From VRUE01 sp963728045 (GTDB lineage Bacteria > Actinomycetota > Thermoleophilia > Solirubrobacterales > 70-9), in contig CAVSIE010000004.1 of NCBI GenBank assembly GCA_963728045.1, positions 1 to 64,000 on the forward strand: a stretch of 64,000 nt of DNA, read 5' to 3'. Positions 1 to 8,250 of the stretch are shown piece after piece. The number at the start of each line of letters is the position of its first letter. Within the stretch, counting starts at the first letter, position 1. The notes under the pieces are model-generated. The model was not told where the DNA came from, did not search any database, and saw nothing but the letters and a program-made list of their open reading frames with translations. The position numbers and the translations under genes were made by a program.

Positions 1-161
1 ATGGACACTTGGGCAAGTTCAACTAGCCGCCCTGGAACAGGCATCGCCTTCTCCCTTCCTTAATGAGCTAGGATGGAGGACAAAGGACGAAAGCTTGACC
101 TCTGCCCGCGGAGCGAGCATGCTCAGCGAGCGCGAGTCCTTGGCTGTGCTGGCCTGCCAAT

Positions 162-455
162 ATGGAGACTGCGAGAGAGAGCTGGACTGACGAGCGGATG
201 GACGACTTGAAGGACCAGGTCGTGACGCATGGCAATCGCCTGGACGCTCGCTTCGGATCCTAGGAATCTCGCATCGACGCCCGATTTGACTCTTTTGAAT
301 CCCGCATCGACGCTCGCTTCGGGGCATCCGAGTCTCGAATCGATCAGCGCTTCGACTCGATGCAGCGGACCATGATCCAGCTGTTCGCGGTGATGTTCGC
401 TGCTTTTGTCGGACTGATCAGCGCCCAGACCGCGTTGCTCCTGACGCTGCTCTAG
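162..455 (+). pseudogene. Small coiled-coil membrane protein with an in-frame stop
   Basis: Reading from ATG 162 gives 97 codons to TAG 453-455, but codon 34 (261-263) is an in-frame TAG. The frame stays meaningful beyond it: 11-residue units of the type ESRIDARFDSF repeat about three times (ESRIDARFDSF, ESRIDARFGAS, ESRIDQRFDSM), then one hydrophobic C-terminal helix ends the protein. This would be a short coiled coil on a tail anchor. The 3' end overlaps the convergent membrane-protein gene by 38 nt. Because the repeat continues cleanly after the stop, either the gene decayed recently or the stop is a base-call error. I do not recognise a function. Confidence 0.45.
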
Positions 456-1221
456 CCGGCTTATACCAGCGCCGGCCGCCGAGATCGAGGACCGCGAGGG
501 TGAGGGCGACCGGGACCGTTGCCGGCAGCGAGTCGAGGGCAAAGAAGAGCAGGTCGAAGGAGAGGGCGAGCGCGGCGAGCAGGGCGGCGCCTGTCAGCTG
601 GAGCCGGCGATCGGCGGCGAGCAGGGCACCCAGGGTGGCGGCGAGGAAGAGGTCGCCGAATCCGGTCACGGCCGAGCCGAAGGAGGCGTACTGGAGCTGC
701 GGCAGGCTGCCGGGCGCGGCGGCGTTGAGGATCGCGTTCGGCTCCTGCAGCAGCTCCGCGCCGACGAGCCAGGCGTCGATCGCGGCCATCGCGTAGATCC
801 CCAGCTTCAGCCATCGCGGCGGGACCACGCAGGCCAGCAGCCAGCCGAGGCTGACGCAGGCGAGGCCGGTGAGCGCCAGTGCCGCGCCCTCGCCGGCAAG
901 GGACTCCTGGGATGTCCAGGCGAGCGCGAAGAGCGGAGCGACGAGCGCCGCCAGCCCGGGGCGCGCGCCTTGGATGACGCTGCCGAGGGCGAGTGCGGCC
1001 AGGGGAGGGACGGCGAACAGGGCCAAGTAGGTCAGCGCCTGCGCGGAGTCGGACTCGAGCGCGATCACCGCGACCACGAGCGCGATCGACCCAGGCGGAA
1101 CGAGCGCCCACCAGCGGCCGCTTAGCCGCGCAAGGGCGGGGGAGACAGCGGTACGAGGCAGGGCGACCAGCGTCGCCTGCGCGAGGCTGAGCGTCGCGAT
1201 CGAGACGGCGAAGGGCAGCAT
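418..1221 (-). CDS. Polytopic membrane protein of unknown function
   Basis: A 267-residue protein made almost entirely of hydrophobic segments, about eight predicted helices. I start it at ATG 1221 (MLPFAVSIATLS), because the longer open frame upstream of that ATG is an arginine-rich shadow of ctaA. It lies 14 nt downstream of ctaA on the same strand, so it is probably the last gene of the cta transcription unit. No catalytic or metal-binding motif is visible. Its role could be assembly or an unrelated membrane function; I do not recognise the family. Confidence 0.7.
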   Translation of the reverse strand: MLPFAVSIATLSLAQATLVALPRTAVSPALARLSGRWWALVPPGSIALVVAVIALESDSAQALTYLALFAVPPLAALALGSVIQGARPGLAALVAPLFALAWTSQESLAGEGAALALTGLACVSLGWLLACVVPPRWLKLGIYAMAAIDAWLVGAELLQEPNAILNAAAPGSLPQLQYASFGSAVTGFGDLFLAATLGALLAADRRLQLTGAALLAALALSFDLLFFALDSLPATVPVALTLAVLDLGGRRWYKPARAASGATRSGR

Positions 1222-1235
1222 CGGCGCGGGCGCGC

Positions 1236-2207
1236 CTAGGGAGCCCTGCCATGAGCGCTCAGGGCAGGCTCCGGCATGGACTCGGGAGCGTGGGGCGTGA
1301 CTATCCCTCGCGGCTCCAGCCGGCCGGCGGTGGCCACCGTCCACAGCATCGCCAGCCAGGTGGCCGTGGCGAGGGCGATGTGTAGCCAGACCAGCTCCGC
1401 CGGCAGCTCCAGGGCCCACTGGAGGCCTCCAACGGCCCCCTGGACCCCGAGCAGACCGATCACGAGGGTCAGGGGCCTGGCGGCACGCCTGTCGCCTCCT
1501 TGCCGCCTCAGCAGCAGCCAGACCGCGATCGCGGCGACGCCGAAGGCCGCGGCGATCGCGCTGTGGCGCTGCACCACCCACTCCAGGGTGCCGGCGCCCT
1601 CGAAGTCGAACCGCCTGACCAGCTCACCCTCGTGGTCCCCAGCGTGCGGGCCCGAGGCGGTTGCGACCGTCCCGGCGAGGATCGTCAGCTGCCCAAGTGG
1701 AATCAGGGCGCGGACTGCCCAGACGCCGAGCCGGTCTGAAGAGCGCCGTCGCTCCCAGGACTCGTAGCGGGCGCACCAGGCGAGCGCGAAAGCGGCGTCG
1801 AGCAGCAGCATCGAGAGCAGGAAGTGGCACATCACCAGCTCTGGGGCGAGGTGGTGCTTGACGACCAAGGCGCCGAGGACGGCCTGCCCGATCACCCCCA
1901 GGGGCAATAGCGCGCCGAAGAAGGCGAGGTGCCAGCGGAAAGGTCGCCGCAACCAGGCGAGGGCGCTGGCGGCGATCACGGCAAGGCCGACGAAGCCGGT
2001 GAGGAGGCGGTTGCCATACTCGATCACCGCGTGGGTGTCGAGCGGCGGCACGGTTTTCCCGTAGCACTTTGGCCAGTCGGGGCAGCCGAGGCCGGAGCCG
2101 GTCAGCCGCACCCCGGCGCCGGTCAGCACGATCAGGGAGAGGGCCGCCAGGGCGACGATCGTCACCCTGGCGTAGAGTTGCGGCGTGATCTCGAGGCGCT
2201 CACGCAT
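1236..2207 (-). CDS. ctaA: Haem A synthase
   Basis: CtaA/COX15 oxidises the methyl group of haem O to the formyl group of haem A in the membrane, for aa3-type oxidases. The 323-residue protein has about eight membrane helices. The N-terminal signature GSGLGCPDWPKCYG carries the paired cysteines, followed by the helix motif IEYGNRLLTG; histidines stand in HHLAPEL, CHFLLSM, QRHSAIA and WLHIALA. Asn in the EYGNR motif instead of His is, as far as I know, normal in actinobacterial CtaA. It sits in the same transcription direction as ctaB and the oxidase-like subunits, which suggests the locus makes haem A for some a-type oxidase. Confidence 0.93.
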   Translation of the reverse strand: MRERLEITPQLYARVTIVALAALSLIVLTGAGVRLTGSGLGCPDWPKCYGKTVPPLDTHAVIEYGNRLLTGFVGLAVIAASALAWLRRPFRWHLAFFGALLPLGVIGQAVLGALVVKHHLAPELVMCHFLLSMLLLDAAFALAWCARYESWERRRSSDRLGVWAVRALIPLGQLTILAGTVATASGPHAGDHEGELVRRFDFEGAGTLEWVVQRHSAIAAAFGVAAIAVWLLLRRQGGDRRAARPLTLVIGLLGVQGAVGGLQWALELPAELVWLHIALATATWLAMLWTVATAGRLEPRGIVTPHAPESMPEPALSAHGRAP

Positions 2208-2255
2208 CGGTAGTCGAGGGATGATGCCAGCGACAGCGAGGCTGTCGCTGAGGGC

Positions 2256-2948
2256 TCAGCCGGCTTTGGATTTGCCGCTGGTCGATTTGACCAGGTAGGC
2301 GACGAGGTCTTCGAGTTCTTTCGGGCTGAGGGTCGTTTCGTAGGTGCCCGGCATCACGTTGGCCGGATAGCCTTTGGCGAGGGCCGAGTTCGGGTCGACG
2401 ATCGATTTGTGGATCATCGCGGCGCTCTGCCCCGGCAGGACATCGTCGAGGTCGGGCCCGGTCACGCCGCCCGAGCTCGCCGCGGCGAGCGTGTGGCAAG
2501 TGCCGCAGCCGTTGTTGGCGAAGACCTGGGCGCCGGGGCCGCCGGGCACGGTCGGGGGCGCCGCGCCGGGCACGCCGGCGTACTCGCCGATGTAGGCGGC
2601 GACGTCTTCGAGGTCCTGGCCCTCGACGATGTCGGGCGGCATCGAGACAGCTGGGTTGTCGGTGATGGGCCGCGGGTTCTCGACTTGGGCCTTGACCACA
2701 CCTTCGATCGTGCTGCCTGTCTCGCCGGCGGCGCGGGCGGGGCCGAAGGCGTCGTCGAGGTCGGGACCGATCTGGGCGCTTGTGCCGGCCTCGGCCATGA
2801 TGTGGCAGGTGCCGCATTTCTGTTTGAAGAGCACCCGGCCGCGCTCGACGTCGGCGGTGCTCGTTCCGCAGCCCGAGGCGGGCAGCGCGACGGCGGCCAA
2901 AAGGGCAAGGGCGAGGAGCAGGCGGGTTGGGCGAAATGAGCTGGGCAT
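2256..2948 (-). CDS. Dihaem cytochrome c lipoprotein
   Basis: The 230-residue precursor has a lipoprotein signal peptide with lipobox PASGC (Cys27). Two class I cytochrome c domains follow, with haem-binding CGTCH at residues 45-49 and 148-152 and candidate Met axial ligands in VSMPP and NVMPG. It should be anchored outside the membrane and carry two c-type haems as an electron shuttle. The gene lies upstream of ctaA and downstream of the oxidase-like genes on the same strand, so it is the obvious redox partner of whatever complex this locus encodes. The two domains resemble each other and probably arose by duplication. Confidence 0.9.
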   Translation of the reverse strand: MPSSFRPTRLLLALALLAAVALPASGCGTSTADVERGRVLFKQKCGTCHIMAEAGTSAQIGPDLDDAFGPARAAGETGSTIEGVVKAQVENPRPITDNPAVSMPPDIVEGQDLEDVAAYIGEYAGVPGAAPPTVPGGPGAQVFANNGCGTCHTLAAASSGGVTGPDLDDVLPGQSAAMIHKSIVDPNSALAKGYPANVMPGTYETTLSPKELEDLVAYLVKSTSGKSKAG

Positions 2949-3077
2949 ACGCGGCGCTGGGCGCGCCGGAGTCTATATGCCCCGGACTCGCGAAAAGGCG
3001 ATTGGCGAGGACCGGGAGGGATGAGTAGGCTTGAGGCGATCCACACGATCTCGCGATGAAGCGGGAAAGGAGTGTAG

Positions 3078-3485
3078 ATGCGGGTACGGGACGGGATGTC
3101 AGAGGTAGTGCTCACCGTCGGTCCCTCGCACACGCTGCGAGAGGCGGCGGCGATGATGGCGGACAAAGGGATCGGCGCGGCGCTGGTCAGCGACGACGAG
3201 ACACCGGTGCCCTGCATCGTCACCGAGCGCGACATCCTGCTCTCGGTTGGCGCCGGCGACGACCCCGACGCCGAGCGGGTCGCCGACCACATGAGCGACA
3301 GCGTGATCGCGGCCTCGCCCGACTGGAGTCTGGAGCACGCTGCGGCGGAGATGGCGCGGCGCGGCATTCGCCACCTCGTCGTCTACGACGACGCGGAGCT
3401 GGTCGGCGTCCTCTCGATGCGCGACATCGTCAAAGTCTGGACGTCGGAGGGCGCGACATCCGGGATGACGCCCGATAAGGGCTGA
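3078..3485 (+). CDS. CBS-domain pair protein
   Basis: A 135-residue protein composed of two CBS motifs (about residues 8-60 and 70-125; MRDGM/VSDDET and IRHLVVYDDAELVGVLSMRD). CBS pairs bind adenine nucleotides or related ligands and usually regulate a partner; stand-alone copies are common in actinobacteria. A good ribosome-binding site (AAAGGAG) lies just before ATG 3078. It converges with the small membrane gene at 3495 and the two share a terminator hairpin. The ligand cannot be told from sequence. Confidence 0.88.
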   Translation: MRVRDGMSEVVLTVGPSHTLREAAAMMADKGIGAALVSDDETPVPCIVTERDILLSVGAGDDPDAERVADHMSDSVIAASPDWSLEHAAAEMARRGIRHLVVYDDAELVGVLSMRDIVKVWTSEGATSGMTPDKG

Positions 3486-3505
3486 TTGCCAGCCTCAGCC
3501 CTTAT
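3475..3505. terminator. Bidirectional terminator overlapping both stop codons
   Basis: A perfect 11-bp inverted repeat (ATAAGGGCTGA at 3475-3485, TCAGCCCTTAT at 3495-3505) with a 9-nt loop. The left arm ends in the TGA of the CBS gene and the right arm begins with the stop of the convergent gene at 3495. One hairpin can therefore terminate both transcripts. Confidence 0.75.
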
Positions 3506-3785
3506 GTAGCGGTGTGATCGTCTCCACCGGCAATACAGCCCCGCGCACGCGCTGCTTGCGGGGGAGGCTGAAGTACTCGCGGACTGCGCCGCGGGTCATC
3601 CTGCGGAAGACCGCCAGGGCGGTCACGACGCCGATCACCGAGTAGACCCACCCGGGCGCCATGAAGGGGGCGAAGATCCCGCAGACGGCCAGTGCCAGGG
3701 CGAAAGCGAGGATCGCCGGCAGCCAGGAAGGCTGCGGCCGGTAGACCAGCTCGCCAGGCTCGGGAACGCTGCGCTCTGCGCTCAT
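3495..3785 (-). CDS. Small membrane protein of the cta locus
   Basis: A 96-residue protein with a polar N-terminus, two transmembrane helices (about residues 23-62) and a basic cytoplasmic tail. Its start overlaps the stop of the 28-residue gene upstream by 4 nt (ATGA), so the two are translationally coupled. Position among cta genes suggests a small accessory subunit, comparable in size to actinobacterial oxidase subunit IV, but I see no diagnostic motif for that family. Assignment rests on context. Confidence 0.7.
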   Translation of the reverse strand: MSAERSVPEPGELVYRPQPSWLPAILAFALALAVCGIFAPFMAPGWVYSVIGVVTALAVFRRMTRGAVREYFSLPRKQRVRGAVLPVETITPLHKG

Positions 3786-3868
3786 GACGCGATGTAGAGG
3801 GTTGCGGCCACGAAGCAGAGGGCGAAGATCGCGGCGGCGATGCCCCCGGCGACCAGGGCCGAGGTCAT
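3782..3868 (-). CDS. 28-residue single-helix membrane peptide
   Basis: ATG 3868 opens a 28-codon frame whose product is one hydrophobic helix (begins MTSALVAGGIAAAIF, ends TLYIAS). It lies between ctaB and the 96-residue membrane gene and overlaps the latter by ATGA, which argues that it is translated. Single-helix subunits are common in haem-copper oxidases, so it may be a minor subunit or assembly factor of this locus; that function is inference. Confidence 0.55.
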   Translation of the reverse strand: MTSALVAGGIAAAIFALCFVAATLYIAS

Positions 3869-3908
3869 GTTCCTTCTTGCGGTCTCGCGATCCACGAGCG
3901 AAGTTCTA

Positions 3909-4808
3909 CTAGACCACTCGGTCGAGCGGCATCGCCAGGAAGAGCAACGCCAGGTAGGCGAGCGAGAACAGGTAGGTGCGCAGCGCCCAGCCTCGCTCGC
4001 CGCTGCGCAGCAGCCGCACCGCGAAGTAGATGAAGGCGGCGCCGAGGCTCATCGAGGCGACCAGGTACTCGACCCCGAAGGCGCCGGCGCAGAAGGGCAG
4101 CTGGGTCACCGCGTAGAGCAGCACGGTGTAGAGGAGGATCTGGCGGCGCGTCTCGTCCTCGCCGCGGACGACCGGCAGCATCGGCACGCCCGCCTTTGCG
4201 TACTCGTCCTTCATCAGCAATGAGAGCGCCCAGAAGTGGGGCGGCGTCCAGAAGAAGACGATCGCGAAGAGGTAGAAGGCGGTGCCGCTGAGCCCTCCGG
4301 TCACCGCAGCCCAGGCGACCAGCGGCGGCACTGCGCCCGCGGCGCCGCCGATCACGATGTTCTGCGGAGTGCGGCGCTTGAGCCAGAGGGTGTAGACGAA
4401 GACGTAGCCAAACAGCCCGGCCAGCGAGAGCGATGCGGCGAGGGGGTTGACGGTCAGCGAGAGCAGCGTGAACGACGCCAAGCCGAGCGCCGCGCCGAAG
4501 ACGATCGCCGCTCCCGGCGAGACTCGGCCGCTGGCTACTGGCCGGTCCGCCGTACGCGCCATCGTGCGGTCGATGTCGCGGTCGACCGCGTGGTTGATCG
4601 CGCCGGCGCCGCCCGCTGAGAGGGCGCCGCCGAGGCAGGTGAGGAGGACGAGGCCGAGTGAGGGATCGCCGGCCACGTACATCGTCGTGATCGTGGTCAG
4701 CAGCAGCAGCGACTGCACCTTCGGCTTGGTCAGCGTGACGTAGTCCCGCAGGACGGTCAGTGCTGCCGGTCGCTGCGCGGCGACTACGACGGTCTCGGCG
4801 CCGCTCAT
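3909..4808 (-). CDS. ctaB: Protohaem IX farnesyltransferase (haem O synthase)
   Basis: CtaB transfers a farnesyl group to haem B to make haem O, the substrate of CtaA. The 299-residue protein has the UbiA-superfamily signature NHAVDRDIDRTMART (about residues 62-76), the Asp-rich Mg-diphosphate site, and about nine membrane helices. N-terminal DYVTLTKPKVQSLLLLT is typical of the family. The gene follows the oxidase subunit I homologue by 6 nt and is clearly co-transcribed with it. Nothing in it looks degenerate, unlike its two oxidase-like neighbours. Confidence 0.94.
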   Translation of the reverse strand: MSGAETVVVAAQRPAALTVLRDYVTLTKPKVQSLLLLTTITTMYVAGDPSLGLVLLTCLGGALSAGGAGAINHAVDRDIDRTMARTADRPVASGRVSPGAAIVFGAALGLASFTLLSLTVNPLAASLSLAGLFGYVFVYTLWLKRRTPQNIVIGGAAGAVPPLVAWAAVTGGLSGTAFYLFAIVFFWTPPHFWALSLLMKDEYAKAGVPMLPVVRGEDETRRQILLYTVLLYAVTQLPFCAGAFGVEYLVASMSLGAAFIYFAVRLLRSGERGWALRTYLFSLAYLALLFLAMPLDRVV

Positions 4809-4814
4809 CGCAGA

Positions 4815-6506
4815 TCAGGCTACCGGCTGTGACTCGGGCGCCGGCCGCTCGGGTTTGCGAGCGGTGCGGTGGGCGATCGCCGCGCGGATGTCCCGCATCG
4901 GGTGCTCGCTGCGCACATCGGGAAGCACGTCGAAGTTGTGGGGCTCGGGCGGCGAGAGCGCGAACCACTCGAGCGAGTCGCCGCCCCAGGGATCGTGCCC
5001 TGCCTCGGGCCCGCCCTCGCGGCTGAGGATCGCATTGACGAGCGTCATCGCGATGCCGGCGGCGAGCACGAGGCCGCCGATCGAGGCGATCAGGTTGTAG
5101 GCGCTCATGCCGCTGTCGCCGAAGAACTTGTAGGCGTCGATCACCTCGCCCTCGTAGGCGCCGGAGAAGAGGAGTGGGACGAAGGCGAGCGTGGCGCCGA
5201 GCACCATCGTCCAGAAGGAGATCCGCGCCAGGCTCTCGCCCATCGTGCGACCGGTCATCTTCGGGAACCAGTAGTGGAGGGCGGCGAAGCCGCCGAAGAC
5301 GGCGCCGCCGACCAGGGCGAAGTGCGTCGCCGCGGTGGCGTCGGTCGTGTTCTTCAGTTTCCAGGCGAGGGCGACCATCGAGTGTGAGATCTCCGCCGCG
5401 AGGCCGACCGAGATCGCCGAGACCGCGCCGGCGGCGAAGAGCAGCGGCGCTCGCATGCGGACGGCGCCGCCCGCGATCGTCGCGATCAGGTTGTAGACGA
5501 TCAGCCCGAAGGGGACGATCAGGGCCAGGGCCATCGTCATCGCGAAGTACATCCAGCCGATCGCGATCGGCGCCGTGAACATGTTCTGGATCCAGGCCAG
5601 GGTGCCGATCACGGCGATCGCGATCAGCGAGCCGATCACCGTGGCGCGGCCCTCGAGTGGCCGCCCGACGAGTGACGGAACGATCTCGCAGATCGCGCCG
5701 AAGGCGGCGATCATGACCAGCATGTAGGCGCCGGTGAAGAAGATCCAGCTGAGGTGCTGCCAGAGCAGCGGCGCTCCTCCGGAGCCGTCGGCGAAGAAGA
5801 TCCCGTCGAAGTTGCGGTCGATCAGCAGCATCGTGATCGCGGCCAGCAGCACCGGACCGATCACGAGCATCAGCCAGGAGCCGATCGCAGTGGCCCAGGC
5901 GAAGACCGGCAGTCGCCGCCAGGCCATGCCCGGCGCCCGCATCCTGCGCAGCGTCGTGGTCAGGTCGATCGCCAGCAGGACGAAGCCGAGCGTCGCCAGG
6001 CCGGTGGCCGCCGCCCAGGCGTCGACCCCGTTGTTGGAGAGGAAGGCCAGCTCGGAGAGCGGCGCCAGCGGGTTGACGCCCGCCTCTGAGGGGGTGAAGA
6101 GGAAGCCCGCGTAGAGAACAGTGGCTCCGGCGACCCAGAGCCAGAGGCCGAGCTGGCCGAGGCGGGGCAGGGCGGTGCCCCGGGCGCCGATCTGCAGCGG
6201 CAGTCAGGTAGTAGAAGAGGCCGAAGGCGCCAGCGGGAGCGCGAAGAGGAAGATCGCGGTCGTGCCGTAGAGCGAGAGCATCCGGTTGAAGGTGACGGGA
6301 GAGAGGAAGGTGTTCTCCGGGATCGCCAGCTGCAGGCGCATCAGCAGCAACTCGATCAGGGCGATGAAGAGGAAGCCGAGCGCGCCGACGATCAGGATCC
6401 GGCCGATGTCCTTGTGGTCGGCGCTGGTCGCGATCTCCGCCCAGCGTGGGCGGCGGCGCGGGAAGCCGTCGACGACGATCTCCGGGCGCTTCGGGCTCGC
6501 GCTCAC
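4815..6506 (-). CDS. Haem-copper oxidase subunit I homologue lacking active-site ligands; frameshifted near the N-terminus
   Basis: About 560 residues align end to end with CtaD (LYGTTAIFLF, PLQIGARGTALPRLG, MRAPGM, LLWQHL, YWFPKMTGR, DSLEWFALSPP). GTG 6506 overlaps the stop of the subunit II gene. One or two extra bases near 6200-6230 break the frame; the rest (4815 to about 6190) is intact. In that intact part the CuB/Tyr motif GHPEVY is replaced by FTGAYM (Thr codon 5733-5735), the CuB His-His pair by Gln-Asn (5583-5588) and the haem a3 His by Ala (about 5328-5330). The K-channel Lys is also absent. One low-spin haem His is kept (about 5322-5324); the other is Tyr (6267-6269), although that codon lies in the error-prone patch. 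As read it cannot reduce oxygen by the canonical mechanism. An electron-relay or structural role is speculation. Confidence 0.88.
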
Positions 6507-7225
6507 GGCGTCTCTCCGCTTTCGATCAGGCTGACGACCCTGTCCTGGGCGGCCTGGATGTCGGCGTCGAGCTGTTTCGACGAAGCTCTCGTACTCCTCG
6601 GGCGAGACGACTTCGACTTCGGTGCCGCATCGCCGCGTAGGCCTGGCCGGAGAGGGTCGCGGCCCGCCCTCGTAGAGCGCCCTCCTCGTCGGCTCGGAAG
6701 GACGACCTCGTGAGTCTTGCCCGGTACGGCGTCACGCTTGCCGGCCAGCTGGGGCACGTTCCAGGTGTGGATCACGTCGGTGGAGACGAGCTCGAGCTCG
6801 ATCGCGGTGTCGACCGGGACGACCAGCTTGTAATAGGAGAAGGCTCCGTTGGGGTAGTCGTAGCGCCACAGCCACTGCTGGCCGGTCGCCTGTGATCGTC
6901 AGCGGCTCCGAGCCTTTGGCCTGGAGGCCGGCAGGGCCCGTCGCCGGGGTCTCGCGCGCCTTCTCGGTGAAGACCAGGCTGAGCACGAGGATCGCCGCCG
7001 CGAAGACAGCCGAGCCCAGCGCCGACCCGGAGCTGGGTGACGACGCCCGATCGGGGCTCGGGATCGGCAGGCTGGGCGCCGCGACCGGCGCGGCAGCGGC
7101 GTAGGACGTAGATCAGCGCACCGTTGACCGCGACGACGACGATCGTCGACGGCGACGAAGCCGATGCCGAAGCAGGGTGTCGATCTGGTCGGTGCCGGGA
7201 GAGTGGGGCTCCAAGGCGCGGCCAT
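6503..7225 (-). pseudogene. Cytochrome oxidase subunit II homologue without CuA ligands; several indels
   Basis: Joining frames recovers a CtaC-like protein of about 240 residues: two N-terminal helices, the electron-entry motif QQWLWRYDYP, then VSTDVIHTWNVPQL, AVPGKTHEVVL, and a C-terminal cupredoxin end. At least five single-base indels interrupt it, most simply sequence error given the intact flanking loci. The CuA loop, normally GQCAELCGLGHAAM, reads GRAATLSGQAYAAM: both Cys and the His are gone while the upstream His and Met remain. No in-register Cys codon exists there in any frame. Loss of CuA alone would resemble quinol oxidases, but the partner subunit I is also stripped of ligands. 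The start is taken at ATG 7225. Confidence 0.75.
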
Positions 7226-7292
7226 TCTAATCAGGAGGGGCGGCGCGCCGCTCCTGCCCGCCCGCTGCCGCGGACCTATACTCGCCGACTTG

Positions 7293-8240
7293 ATGAGGAA
7301 GCGCTCGCGGCCATCTCCGGCGCTTCGCACGGTTGTGCGCGCCGGGGCGGCGGGCGCGCTGGTCGCCGCGGTGGCCGTGCCGTTGCTGCGCCGTCGCCTG
7401 CGCATTGCCCGCTCCGGTCACGGTCGCAGCCTGCGCGAGCGGGCCGCTGGCGGTCGCCGTTCTGCGCCCGCGCTCGCACAAGCGCGACGTCGCCCTCTAC
7501 GCGATGCAGATGTGGGCCTTCACGATGGTGCACGAGCTGCCCTACGACGATCCGGAGCGCCTGCGCCGGCGCCTGCGCAGCCGCTACCCGATCACGATCG
7601 ACCGCACGATCGGCCTCGGGCGGCTTGCCCAACGCCCGGCTGCAGCGCGCCCTCGCCCGGCTCGGCCGGGTCAACGCGCTCGACCGCTTTCTCACCTGGG
7701 TGCACTGGCTCTGGTTCCTCGAGCCCTACGTCGCCCTCGTCTGGATCCTCCTCCGCCACCCCGAGCGCTTTCCCCGCGCGGCTCGCCAGCTCGCCGCCGT
7801 CTTCGACCTCGGTTGCGTCGGCTACTTCGCCGTGCCGACGGCGCCACCGTGGTGGGCCTCCGAGCAGGGCCTGACCGGGGAAGAGGTGCGGCGGATCATG
7901 GTCGAGGTCGGCGAAGAGACCTGGGGGAAGGCCTGGCCGGCGATGTACGGGGCGCTCGGCGGCAACCCCTGGGCGGCGATGCCTTCGCTGCACTTCGCCA
8001 CCTCGATGATGGCGGCGATCTCGCTCTCCGAGGCAGGGCGCGCGGAGGGAGCGGCTCGGCTGGAGCTACGCGCTGACGCTGGGCTTCGCGCTCGTCTACC
8101 TGGGCGAGCACTACGTCACCGACCTGCTCGCCGGAGCCGGCCTCGTCGCCGCCGTGCGACGCGGCGAGCCACTCGCCGAACCGGCGGTGCTGAAGGTGAA
8201 TCGGGGGTTGCGGCGTCTGGAGCGCCTCGCGAGCGGGTAG
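7293..8240 (+). pseudogene. PAP2/inositolphosphotransferase-type membrane protein, frameshifted
   Basis: Three frame changes (near 7440, 7625 and 8055) must be undone to read about 310 residues ending at TAG 8238-8240. The recovered protein has several membrane helices and the PAP2 superfamily motifs: YFAVPTAPPWW, then MPSLHFATSMM, and LGEHYVTDLLAG with the catalytic His. This arrangement is that of the Aur1/inositol phosphorylceramide synthase-like branch of PAP2 proteins, which move or hydrolyse phospho-headgroups at the membrane. It is divergent from the subunit II gene. Because the motifs are preserved in shifted frames, sequence error is more likely than decay. Confidence 0.7.
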
Positions 8241-8250
8241 CTTCCCTGGG

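Noticed and set aside
4815..7225. A bo3-type quinol oxidase as explanation for missing CuA
   Set aside because: Quinol oxidases lose CuA but keep CuB and haem o3 ligands in subunit I; these are absent here.
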